From Planctomycetota bacterium (GTDB taxonomy: Bacteria > Planctomycetota > Planctomycetia > Pirellulales > Pirellulaceae): a stretch of DNA of 38,587 nucleotides. The DNA lies in assembly GCA_029259935.1 (NCBI GenBank), contig JAJDEH010000253.1, positions 1 through 38,587 of the forward strand, given 5' to 3'. Positions 24,664 to 33,218 of the stretch are shown one piece after another (position 1 is the stretch's first letter; each line of letters begins with the position of its first letter). The position numbers were made by a program, and so were the translations under genes. The notes under the pieces are model-generated. The model did not search any database. It was given only the letters and a program-made list of their open reading frames with translations, and was not told the DNA's origin.

Positions 24664-24928
24664 GGGAACAACTCCAGAAGAAAGGTGAAAGCTATCAACC
24701 CTCCGTGCCATCCGCAGCGCACATCCGTTGCTCCCTTGGTACGGTCGTGCCTGTCGTTCGCTTGGAGTGAAGGCACTGCTTGGCTAGTTTAATTGGCGCG
24801 ATCGTCACATGAAAGCGGGGAGCGAAAGGAAAAAATCATATCGTCGCCGGCTTCTTACCTAGTCACTGCCAAATGCCGATTTTCACACAAAGAGGAGCCC
24901 GTCTGCGAAGTTCTTGCCATTGGCAATG

Positions 24929-26464
24929 CTAGACGTCGAACTTGATGCCTTGTGCCAATGGCAGTTCATTGGAATAGTTGATCGTATTGGTCGCGCGTCG
25001 CATGTAGGCTTTCCAACTGTCGGATCCCGATTCGCGGCCGCCGCCGGTTTCCTTTTCGCCGCCGAAAGCGCCGCCGATTTCCGCTCCGCTGGTGCCGATA
25101 TTCACGTTGACAATGCCGCAGTCTGAACCGGCCGCCGAGCAGAATTGCTCGGCCTCGCGAACATCGCTGGTAAAGATGGCGGACGCCAGCCCTTGCGGAA
25201 CGTCGTTGTGGATCGCGATGGCTTCGTCCAACGACTTATAACGAAGGACGTACAAGATCGGTGCGAACGTTTCGTGCTGGGTGATTTCCGCGCTGCGTGA
25301 GATTTCGACGATGGCGGGCCGCACGTAGACACCGTTCTCGGGAACGCCTTCGCTGACGCGCCCGCCACCAAACACCTGTCCACCTTGTGACGTGGCGGCG
25401 GCCAGGGCTTGTTCCATCTGTTGGCCAGCGTCTTCATCAATTAGCGGACCGACCAGCGTGCCCTCTTCGGCTGGATGTCCAATCGGTAGCGAGCTGTAAA
25501 TCCCCTTCAACCGGTCGATCAACTTATCCGCCACGCTGTCGTGGACAATCAATCGCCGCAACGACGTACAGCGCTGGCCGCAAGTTCCGACGGCGGAAAA
25601 CACGATGGCTCGTACCGCCAGTTCTAGATCGGCGGACGGAGTCACAATCATGCCATTGTTTCCCCCGAGCTCCAGCAGCGACCGGCCAAGCCGCGCGGCG
25701 ACGGTCTGGGCGACGGCGCGGCCCATCGGAACGGAACCGGTGGCGGAAACAAGCGGTATATGAGGACTCGCCGCGATCGCCTGCCCTACATCCCGTCCGC
25801 AAATCACGACATTCGATACGCCCACGGGAACTTCCGGCATTTCGCGGGCGACCTGATTGACGATCGCCTGGCAGCCGAGCGCGCACAGGGGCGTCTTCCC
25901 CGACGGCTTCCAGATGAGCGTGTCTCCGCAGACGAGCGCCAGCATCGCATTCCATGCCCACACCGCGACGGGAAAGTTAAACGCCGAGATCACGCCGACC
26001 GGTCCCAACGGATGCCATTGCTCGGTTAGGCGATGCTGGGGCCGTTCGCTGGCGATCGTCAATCCGTAAAGCTGACGGCTCAAGCCAACCGCGAAATCAC
26101 ACACGTCGATCATTTCCTGGACTTCTCCAAGCGACTCTTGCGTGATCTTGCCCGCTTCCCAAGTGACCAATGTGGCCAGGTCTTCTTTATGCTCCCTCAG
26201 TTTTTCACCGATGCGACGCACAAATTCGCCTCGCTGAGGGGCGGGCATGACTCGCCATTGCAGGAACGCTTCATCAGCCGTGGCGATGACCTGTTCCAAG
26301 TCGGCGGGCGAGGCCATCGTGAATTCCGCCAGTAGAGAGCCATCGATTGGCGAACGCTTGGCTAGTGGTTGGCCCGTGCCGGTCTGCCAGCGGTCGCCGA
26401 TGCCGACCGCCGCTAGGTCCGAGGGAACGCCAAGTCGGCGAAGAGCGTCGTGAAGGTCATTCAT
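24929..26464 (-). CDS. ALDH7-type semialdehyde dehydrogenase (alpha-aminoadipic semialdehyde type)
   Basis: A 511-residue NAD-dependent aldehyde dehydrogenase. Catalytic residues are Cys299 (in GTCGQRCTS), Glu265 (in LLELGGNN) and Asn163 (in SAFNFP). The C-terminal run ESGSDSWKAYMRRAT, then NTINYSNELPLAQGI, is characteristic of ALDH7 (antiquitin, L-piperidine-6-carboxylate dehydrogenase), which makes 2-aminoadipate from lysine-derived semialdehyde. ALDH7 members also oxidise other aldehydes, including betaine aldehyde, so lysine catabolism is likely but not certain. No ribosome binding site is obvious before the ATG. The gene is divergent from an uncharacterised gene with which it shares a 145-base regulatory region. 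Confidence 0.9.
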   Translation of the reverse strand: MNDLHDALRRLGVPSDLAAVGIGDRWQTGTGQPLAKRSPIDGSLLAEFTMASPADLEQVIATADEAFLQWRVMPAPQRGEFVRRIGEKLREHKEDLATLVTWEAGKITQESLGEVQEMIDVCDFAVGLSRQLYGLTIASERPQHRLTEQWHPLGPVGVISAFNFPVAVWAWNAMLALVCGDTLIWKPSGKTPLCALGCQAIVNQVAREMPEVPVGVSNVVICGRDVGQAIAASPHIPLVSATGSVPMGRAVAQTVAARLGRSLLELGGNNGMIVTPSADLELAVRAIVFSAVGTCGQRCTSLRRLIVHDSVADKLIDRLKGIYSSLPIGHPAEEGTLVGPLIDEDAGQQMEQALAAATSQGGQVFGGGRVSEGVPENGVYVRPAIVEISRSAEITQHETFAPILYVLRYKSLDEAIAIHNDVPQGLASAIFTSDVREAEQFCSAAGSDCGIVNVNIGTSGAEIGGAFGGEKETGGGRESGSDSWKAYMRRATNTINYSNELPLAQGIKFDV

Positions 26465-26480
26465 TGGCTTGGTCCGTTCG

Positions 26481-26510
26481 TTGGCTGTTTATGGATGCAA
26501 AAGATATAAT
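26481..26510 (+). promoter_or_regulatory. Candidate sigma-70 promoter for the 26610 gene
   Basis: A minus-35-like box ttggct (26481-26486) and a perfect TATAAT (26505-26510) are separated by 18 bases, about 100 bases before the start of the plus-strand gene. The region also serves the divergent dehydrogenase gene. Confidence 0.45.
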
Positions 26511-26609
26511 TCAGGCAATTGGCGACAGCATGCGTACTTTGATGCCGTCTAATTTTACGAATAATTCCAACCGAGCAAATCGTAATTCTCGCCACCACGG
26601 AACCCAATC

Positions 26610-27977
26610 ATGACCGATGCAACTTCCCTCGTGGAAGACTTTCAATGGAAGCCACAACCTGCAGCGGCCAATTTCGTTCAAATCCTGATTCAAGATGCGT
26701 GTCAACGTTGCGATCAACTGCGGCGGTTGTCTGAACAAATGTCATCCCAAACGGGCACGCGATTGATCGACTGGGTCGACCACATCGCTTTGCATCCATC
26801 GGCCGTCTCGGCAGATCAAATGCTAGATTTGGGATTCCAGACGGACGACGCGGACGACCGTCATGCTTGGCGGCATCCGGGCGGCATCTTTCCCGTGCTA
26901 TTGCCCGACGACGGGGCCGAGATGCAAGTGGCGATCAAGGTGGACTCCGTCTCGGACTTCATGGTGGCTCAAAAAGTGGCCGGCGCGGAAATCGAAGGGG
27001 CACCGCATTCGCCTTTGCGGCGGGGCCAAGTCGCGATGGAAAACGGTGTCGAGCTGTGGGCAATCGAACGTCATGGACGTCGTGGCTTTGACATCGAAGA
27101 CGTAAGGCCAGAGCAGATCCTCCATGCACTTCACTATCTGGAAGTGTTTTCGCTTCGCGATCGAGATTTCGGAAGCGAATCGGACATTTTTGACTACACG
27201 ATGGAATTACTCGAAGCCGCTTGTCGGGATCTGGACGTCGACTGGGTTTGCGATTTGTTCTTTCAGGCCGAGCGGCGATTTTGGCAGAGCCGAAACCGGG
27301 CCGCCCAAATACAAAAGCGGCGTCAAGACGCCCTGGGATTAGGCTGGGCCAACCATGATCACCATACTTATCGGTCAAGCCGCGAACACTTCACCAAACT
27401 GATCGCCGCGTTAGAGCAGTTGGGCTTTGAGTGCCGCGAGCGCTTTTACGGTGGCCGCGAAGCGGGCTGGGGTGCCCAGGTGTTGGAGCAACCAGCCTGT
27501 GGAATCGTCATTTTTGCCGATGTTGATTTGACGGCGGAGGAAGTCAGCGGCGACTTCGCCCACGAAGGCCTGGAGGCGCGGCCCGAACTGGGAACCGTGG
27601 GGCTCTGGTGCAAACTTCACGGCGAAGCCTTCCTGCAAGCCGGCATGCACCACTTGGAATGCCAATTCGACTTCGACGAAGCCCGCCGGCAGCTCGCCGA
27701 AGGAGGCATTGAGACAATGGCACCGTTTACCGACTTCGCTTATCTGCGGCAGGCGTTCACCGAAGGAGAAACCTGGCCGGTCGCGGAGGCCCGCATCGAG
27801 GCGGCACGAGAGGGTGGTTTCATTAGCAACGAACACGCCAACCGATTCCGCCAAGCGGGCAGCATTGGATCGCATCTGGAGATCTTGGAGCGAAACGAGG
27901 GATACAAAGGTTTCAATCAAACGGGGGTCAGCGAAATTATTCGCGAGACGGATCCCAGACGACAAACGTCAATCTGA
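26610..27977 (+). CDS. Uncharacterised protein, possible VOC-like metalloenzyme, linked to ALDH7
   Basis: I do not recognise the family with certainty. The 455-residue cytoplasmic protein has an early motif LIDWVDHIALH. A histidine-rich motif at about 249-252 (HDHH in WANHDHHTYRSS) is followed by a helix and strands, as in vicinal-oxygen-chelate folds, and a later MHHLECQFDFDEA could supply further metal ligands. The N-terminal half has a strand segment around HPGGIFPVLLP. The closest functional hint is its neighbour: the divergent ALDH7-type enzyme makes 2-aminoadipate. In some bacteria that compound is transaminated to 2-oxoadipate and handled by the DUF1338 VOC-fold decarboxylase of similar length. 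Direct similarity to that enzyme is not evident to me, so this remains a hypothesis. Confidence 0.65.
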   Translation: MTDATSLVEDFQWKPQPAAANFVQILIQDACQRCDQLRRLSEQMSSQTGTRLIDWVDHIALHPSAVSADQMLDLGFQTDDADDRHAWRHPGGIFPVLLPDDGAEMQVAIKVDSVSDFMVAQKVAGAEIEGAPHSPLRRGQVAMENGVELWAIERHGRRGFDIEDVRPEQILHALHYLEVFSLRDRDFGSESDIFDYTMELLEAACRDLDVDWVCDLFFQAERRFWQSRNRAAQIQKRRQDALGLGWANHDHHTYRSSREHFTKLIAALEQLGFECRERFYGGREAGWGAQVLEQPACGIVIFADVDLTAEEVSGDFAHEGLEARPELGTVGLWCKLHGEAFLQAGMHHLECQFDFDEARRQLAEGGIETMAPFTDFAYLRQAFTEGETWPVAEARIEAAREGGFISNEHANRFRQAGSIGSHLEILERNEGYKGFNQTGVSEIIRETDPRRQTSI

Positions 27978-28012
27978 ACATCACGAAACCATTGCGGTCC
28001 GCCTTCCCTGGC

Positions 28013-28891
28013 TCAGGGAGAGTGAGGCAACTCGGCGTCGGCCGGCTGCATCCCGTATCGCCGGCGCAGCAGAGGCTCAAGGGGCAAGAAGAACAGCGCC
28101 ACCAAGATGGCGTTGAAATGAAAGCCATAGTCAACAAACGTCCCCAACACGCCGACATAAAATCCCAACAGCCCCAGTCCAACCAGTAAACGCAAACGTC
28201 TATCGAAAATTGCCAGTATCGAAACCGTCTCAAAGACTAGCGCCGCCGTCTGAAAAATCGTCGCGATCGTACGGCTGTTGACCATCATCCAGCGAAACGG
28301 CGATGACGGCCAGCCCCACAGGTGGACCCAAAGCTGCAACGATAACCCGTCGCCCCAGTCCAATCCGCTGTAGGCGATCTTGGAGATTCCGGCCAGCGAA
28401 TGAAAGAATCCCATGTGGAAAATACAAAGCAAAAACACCCATCGTGGATAGAGCGGAGTTTTCCAATAACGGTTTTCCGCCAGACTGGCGCGAATCGGAT
28501 GCCGATAAAAATGAAACCACGCGGCGTGCACGATCAGCAGCATGTTCGTGACGTTGAAAATGTGAGCAGCATGGTAGGTGTTCTCCATGCGCAGCGCCCA
28601 CAGGGCTGTAAAGCTGATCACGGTGGTCCAGCACGAGATTGGAATCCACCACCGCGCCATCCACAGCAACGCACTGATCACCAGCACGACGCGGATAACG
28701 TGATAAAGCGTCGTTGACGACAGAAGGCTACCCGGCAGAAACGACAGAATCGTGGCGGGGCCGATCCGCTCACCTTCGAGGTACTCGACGCGAATGAAGG
28801 CCAGCACCACGGCGAACACCAGCAGCACCCAGGTTGCAAGTTGGCCGAAGTGCGGGCGGCTTAAGCTAAATAAGGGGTCGGCGAACTTCAC
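28013..28891 (-). CDS. HTTM-like multi-pass membrane protein
   Basis: The 292-residue protein has about eight hydrophobic segments (near 18-34, 61-77, 82-99, 110-127, 150-170, 208-228, 235-254 and 256-273). The pattern resembles HTTM proteins, which are related to vitamin-K-dependent gamma-carboxylase: conserved aromatic and histidine-rich parts include HAAHIFNVTNMLLIVHAAWF and FFHSLAGISKI. The start is GTG and overlaps the stop of the upstream gene as GTGA, which indicates translational coupling. Bacterial HTTM proteins are of unknown function. It most likely forms a membrane complex with the product of the upstream gene. Confidence 0.72.
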   Translation of the reverse strand: MKFADPLFSLSRPHFGQLATWVLLVFAVVLAFIRVEYLEGERIGPATILSFLPGSLLSSTTLYHVIRVVLVISALLWMARWWIPISCWTTVISFTALWALRMENTYHAAHIFNVTNMLLIVHAAWFHFYRHPIRASLAENRYWKTPLYPRWVFLLCIFHMGFFHSLAGISKIAYSGLDWGDGLSLQLWVHLWGWPSSPFRWMMVNSRTIATIFQTAALVFETVSILAIFDRRLRLLVGLGLLGFYVGVLGTFVDYGFHFNAILVALFFLPLEPLLRRRYGMQPADAELPHSP

Positions 28892-29445
28892 TGCGGGTCC
28901 ACCTCGCGATCAACTCGCCATCGATTTTCTCGCGCAGCCAACCCGCCTTCTCCATCGCTTTCGACGATCTCTTGGACAATTTCAACATAGTCGAGATCGG
29001 GGTGCTTTGCTAACTGTGTCCGAACGTGCGTTTCCACCGTCTCGCGGTCCGGCACGTCGCCGAAAGTTCGTTCCAACACGGGAGGCGGCTGGATACCGAC
29101 GCCAAGGCCGGTTGGATTGCCGTCGTAAATTCGCTGCAATGATAACCGTTCAGCCGGTATCTCCTTGCCATCCGGCGCGAATGCATAATGGTTGCAGTAG
29201 CGCCGTGGCTGGTCGCGAAACATCGGCGCACTGGTGAATGGATAGAGATCAGCCACCACAACCGGCATCACCAGATTGACGATGACGAAGGCGGCAACGA
29301 AAGCCAACTGCCATCCGTGACTCGTCGTTTTAATCGTATCTTCTTCGTGGGACGGAATACTCACGATAGGGTCCGTTGGTAAGGTCTCGCGGATCTCGGA
29401 AGTGAGTATTGTACGAAACGTGTTTTTAGATAAAACGCCCCTCAT
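28888..29445 (-). CDS. Small membrane-anchored partner of the HTTM-like protein
   Basis: From the ATG at 29445 the product is 185 residues, with one membrane helix (44-65, LAFVAAFVIVNLVMPVVVAD) and a soluble domain after it. The segment YPFTSAPMFRDQPRRYCNHYAF resembles partner proteins of HTTM membrane proteins, which carry a similar YPFs.aPMf motif. Downstream it has PPVLERTFGDVPDRETVE. The stop overlaps the GTG of the HTTM gene by four bases. An earlier start at 29556 is possible; purine-rich sequence just before 29445 could serve as a ribosome binding site, but spacing is short. The start is therefore uncertain, the gene less so. Confidence 0.65.
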   Translation of the reverse strand: MRGVLSKNTFRTILTSEIRETLPTDPIVSIPSHEEDTIKTTSHGWQLAFVAAFVIVNLVMPVVVADLYPFTSAPMFRDQPRRYCNHYAFAPDGKEIPAERLSLQRIYDGNPTGLGVGIQPPPVLERTFGDVPDRETVETHVRTQLAKHPDLDYVEIVQEIVESDGEGGLAARENRWRVDREVDPQ

Positions 29446-29594
29446 TTCCCTTCCCATGGACTTGCTTCCTCTATTGGCCGCGATACGATGCAATCGCTCG
29501 GCCAAATCGGCGAAAGAATGGCTCCACGCGAATTCGCCGTTATTTCTCTGCGACAATTTGCCACCGCGAAAACATCAATCCACTCGGGCGAATC

Positions 29595-32468
29595 ATGAAT
29601 TCAACCTTCATCCAACTACCAAGATTCGGGCGACAATCAAATCTGGCATGGCTCCTTTTGCTGATCAGCCCGCTGGTTCAACCGGCTTGGTCCGCGCCCA
29701 CGGTGCGGCGAGTCACGGCCGACGGCAGCCAGCCGATCCCGGCCGCGGTCGTCGTTGAGGACTGCGAACTGATCCATACGACGCAATTGCTGCCGATCAG
29801 CACGGACGCCGAAGTCGTTGGTCCAGCCGCCAACGGTCAACTAAACTCTCTGCTGAATCAACTTGACAAACTGTTGTCCGACTGCGGTGCGGCTCGCGAT
29901 GATGTTGTGAAACTGAACGTCTACGTAAAAGATGCCGCCGTCCGTGACACCGCGCTCGACCGGCTCGTGAAGTGGTTCGACGAAGGGAACCTGCCGGCGG
30001 TTTCTTGGGTCGGAACGAAGCTACCGGTTGCTCAGGCACATGTTGCACTGGACGCCGTGATTGCCCGCGCCAAATCGGCCAACAACAGCCTGCCTTCGCT
30101 GCGAGTTCTGGGAGCCAATTCCAGGCGAGCGGATTATTGTGTCCTGCCGCGCGGCGATGTGGTCTACGTGTCCGGTCAAGCCGAAGCCGGGGATCTGGCC
30201 AAGGCAACGCGATCCACGCTCGGTTCGTTGGAACGCACACTGCACGATCAGCAACTCGACCGGCGGCACATCGTTTCACTGAAGTGCTTCCTCTCGCCGA
30301 TGAGCGACGTGGCGTTGGTCAACCGAGAAATCGAGGCGTTCTTTGCCGACAGCCGAATTCCGCCCGTCTCGCACGTTGAATGGATCAGCGGCTCACGGCC
30401 CATCGAGATTGAGTTGATCGCCTACGCCCCGTCGGTTGCCACCCGAGAAACGGTCAGTTTCCATACGCCGCCGTGGATGAAGTCGTCACCGGTATTCAGC
30501 CGCGTGGCAAGGATTCATGGCGACCGCAGGATTTACATTTCCGGATTGTATTCATCCAGCGGCGGAAGTGCCGAGTCGCAAGTTGCCGATATATTTCGAT
30601 CCTTGACAGGCGTCCTCGCTCAAGCGGGATCGGATGTCCGTCACTTGGCTAAGGCGACATATTACGTAGCCGACAGTGACTCAAGTAGCCAACTCAACGC
30701 GATTCGTCCATCGATCTATGATCCCCAGCGGCCGCCCGCCGCATCCAAGGCGATGGTCAATAGTGTCGCCGCCGAGCAACGCGGCATTACGCTCGACATG
30801 ATCGCCGCTCCGTCGCCGTCCTACGACGAAAAACCACTGTCCGAATCTCAAGGCCGACGCGGAATGGTCGTCAGCGTCAGTCCGCCAGCCACGCGTATCG
30901 GCGTCGAGATTCTCAAAATCGGCGGCAACGCCGTCGACGCGGCGATTGCCGTCGAGTTCGCGCTGGCGGTTACTTGGCCGGAAGCGGGTAACATCGGCGG
31001 CGGAGGTTTCATGATGGTTCATCCCGCTACGGGCGGAAAGGTCGTGTGCATTGACTATCGCGAGGTCGCTCCGGCCGCGGCGACGGAAACCATGTTCAAG
31101 CCTGGGGACGGTCGGCACACACACAAGATCGTGGGTGTTCCCGGTACCGTGCGCGGCATGGCCACCGCTCATGAACGATTCGGCAAGCTGGAATGGAAAC
31201 AACTGGTGATGCCGGCGGTTAGGTTGGCGGAAAAAGGATTCGAAGTCGATGCCGCGTTGGCCAGATCGTTGAATGGCGTGCTGAACAACAAGAGCGTCCA
31301 GAATGGTGAACATCACCAGGAACTGATTCGCGTGTATGGAAAGCCCGCGGGCCGGTGGACAGGAGGCGATCGCTTGGTACAGCCGGATCTGGCACGCACC
31401 TTACGGCGCATCGCGGACCAAGGCGCGAAGGGATTTTACGAAGGCGACACGGCCGATCTGCTGGCCGCCGAAATGCAGCGCGGCGATGGCTTGATCACGA
31501 CCAAGGATCTGGCCGGATACCGTTCGAAGGTGCGTCCGGCGATTCACGGAAAATTCCGCGGCTACGACGTCCACGGCCCGCCGCCGCCCAGTTCGGGAGG
31601 CATCTGCCTCGTCCAAATGCTGAACGTGCTGGAGCAGTTCGACCTGCGAGAACACGGGCGATTTTCGCCACGCACTCTGCACCTGATCGCGGAGACCATG
31701 AAACGCGCCTTTCGCGACCGGGCACTCTATCTGGGAGATGCCGACTTCGTTGAAATACCGGAACATCTAACACAAAAGCCGTACGCCCAGCGACTAGCCG
31801 CCAGCATGGATCCGCAAAAGGCCACGCCCAGCGACGAGCTCGCGCCTGAAATTAAAATCCGTGACGAGTCGCCGTCGACAACGCATTTTTCGGTGATCGA
31901 CTCCGAGGGGCTCGCCGTATCCAATACGACCACGTTGGAAGGCAGTTGGGGCGCGCGGATCGTCGTGCGGGGCGCGGGCTTCGTCCTCAACAACGAAATG
32001 GGCGACTTTAACTGGTTCCCTGGCCATACCGACCGCGTCGGCCGCATCGGGACCAAAGCCAACCGCGTTCAGCCGGGCAAACGCATGCTCAGTTCTCAAT
32101 CTCCCACGATCATCGCCAAAGATGGCCGCGCGGTTTTGGTCACCGGCAGTCCGGGCGGGCGGACGATCATCAACACATCACTGCAAATGGTATTGAATGT
32201 GATCGAGTTCGAGATGGACCTGCCGGCCGCGATGCGTGCAGCGCGAGTCCATCACCAATGGCTGCCTGATCAACTGACCTATGAGACTCACGATGGAAAG
32301 ATCACGAATGCAACCGCCGGGCAACTCCGAAGAATGGGGCATCGATTGAAGGCTCGGCCGACGACGAGCCACCAGGGCGACGCCCACTCGATTTTCGTCA
32401 ACCCAAAGTCTGGCCTTTATCACGGAGTGGCCGACTGGCGTCGAAATGGATTCGCCCTTGGCTATTAG
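29595..32468 (+). CDS. Exported fusion of three RidA-like domains and gamma-glutamyltranspeptidase
   Basis: A 957-residue protein with a signal peptide (hydrophobic 17-32, ending AWSA). Residues 40-160, 175-280 and 295-405 are three YjgF/RidA-like domains, each ending with the family strand pattern (HVALDAVIA, IEIELIAYA, ITLDMIAAP). The arginine that RidA uses for imine hydrolysis is replaced in all three (AVSWV, PVSHV, AASKA), so classic deaminase activity is unlikely. Residues 420-957 are gamma-glutamyltranspeptidase (Ggt): NIGGGGFMM (466-474), GVPGTVRGM, and the autocleavage and catalytic Thr762 in PSTTHFSV, then SSQSPTI and GSPGGRT. The Ggt half should mature by autocleavage before Thr762 and act on glutathione or gamma-glutamyl compounds in the periplasm. 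The RidA part may bind ligands or organise oligomers. No other start is needed; the ATG precedes the signal peptide directly. Confidence 0.92.
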   Translation: MNSTFIQLPRFGRQSNLAWLLLLISPLVQPAWSAPTVRRVTADGSQPIPAAVVVEDCELIHTTQLLPISTDAEVVGPAANGQLNSLLNQLDKLLSDCGAARDDVVKLNVYVKDAAVRDTALDRLVKWFDEGNLPAVSWVGTKLPVAQAHVALDAVIARAKSANNSLPSLRVLGANSRRADYCVLPRGDVVYVSGQAEAGDLAKATRSTLGSLERTLHDQQLDRRHIVSLKCFLSPMSDVALVNREIEAFFADSRIPPVSHVEWISGSRPIEIELIAYAPSVATRETVSFHTPPWMKSSPVFSRVARIHGDRRIYISGLYSSSGGSAESQVADIFRSLTGVLAQAGSDVRHLAKATYYVADSDSSSQLNAIRPSIYDPQRPPAASKAMVNSVAAEQRGITLDMIAAPSPSYDEKPLSESQGRRGMVVSVSPPATRIGVEILKIGGNAVDAAIAVEFALAVTWPEAGNIGGGGFMMVHPATGGKVVCIDYREVAPAAATETMFKPGDGRHTHKIVGVPGTVRGMATAHERFGKLEWKQLVMPAVRLAEKGFEVDAALARSLNGVLNNKSVQNGEHHQELIRVYGKPAGRWTGGDRLVQPDLARTLRRIADQGAKGFYEGDTADLLAAEMQRGDGLITTKDLAGYRSKVRPAIHGKFRGYDVHGPPPPSSGGICLVQMLNVLEQFDLREHGRFSPRTLHLIAETMKRAFRDRALYLGDADFVEIPEHLTQKPYAQRLAASMDPQKATPSDELAPEIKIRDESPSTTHFSVIDSEGLAVSNTTTLEGSWGARIVVRGAGFVLNNEMGDFNWFPGHTDRVGRIGTKANRVQPGKRMLSSQSPTIIAKDGRAVLVTGSPGGRTIINTSLQMVLNVIEFEMDLPAAMRAARVHHQWLPDQLTYETHDGKITNATAGQLRRMGHRLKARPTTSHQGDAHSIFVNPKSGLYHGVADWRRNGFALGY

Positions 32469-32522
32469 TGAGCCCAACGGGTCGCGCGCAAGAAAATCGA
32501 CGAGGTGGTATGGCCATCGGGA

Positions 32523-32590
32523 TGGGACATCGTGGAGGCACTGGCAACGTGAAAATAGCCCCTCACGTGTCAGCGCGACACGATGTCCCA
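32523..32590. repeat. Nested palindrome, possible structured RNA or binding site
   Basis: Arms tgggacatcgtg (32523-32534) and cacgatgtccca (32579-32590) are perfectly complementary over 12 bp. An inner 6-bp pair, acgtga (32547-32552) and tcacgt (32563-32568), lies within. There is no T run after it, so it is not an ordinary terminator. Confidence 0.6.
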
Positions 32591-33002
32591 ACGCTCGGTC
32601 CGATTGACCATCGCGGCTCCGTGGCGGAGTCCCAATGCATGGCAATATTGTAAATCGGCTCAGCCGTTTCGAAATCGACAGTCAATCACCGCGTACAGGG
32701 TAATCCTGTGGCCGGCCTTGAGATCCCGTTCGCCTCGATGGAGCCGCACCGTCCACCCTGCTCCTACCGAGGATCGAGTGCCATTTGATGGGCGATTTCC
32801 GCGACCGTTAATGCCATGGATACAGCAAGGATTACCCTTTGCGAACGAACCCTTCCCCTTTGTTTCTTCGCCCCTAGCATGAGTCCTCACCTCTCGATAA
32901 TTGGCGCAACTCATTTAACACCCTGGGTTTCGCTACTCCGCTCCTGGCATCAAGAAATCCACCGCCTCAATTCGGCCACTTCGCCTAGGCCAAACGAGGC
33001 AG

Positions 33003-33030
33003 TTGACAGATTTGTGGTTGTATCTATGCT
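33003..33030 (+). promoter_or_regulatory. Sigma-70-like promoter of the kinase-regulator operon
   Basis: A perfect TTGACA (33003-33008) and TATGCT (33025-33030, four of six consensus) are separated by 16 bases. The predicted transcript begins about 180 bases before the kinase start. Confidence 0.5.
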
Positions 33031-33218
33031 TGTCGATTGAAAATGGGGCTTTCCCCTACCGTGCCCGTCCTCAGGCGGGTGTGCGGGTGGAGTGATTTTG
33101 AGCCCTGTGGCAGATCAAGATGGGCTTGGATATCCGTTTGAAGTAGAAATTGGCGGAGGGGGAGTTCGGCAGAACCACTTTTTCATAGACCAAGGGACCG
33201 GTTCTGAAGGGGGCGTAC

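Larger units (their letters stand above)
32469..33218. other. Gene-free region before the sensor kinase
   Basis: This 750-base stretch contains no gene that I can support. It holds a nested palindrome (32523-32590), a promoter (33003-33030) and, near 33046-33057, a small gggg/cccc hairpin. The kinase ribosome binding site (aaggggg, ending about six bases before 33219) is at its end. Confidence 0.55.
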
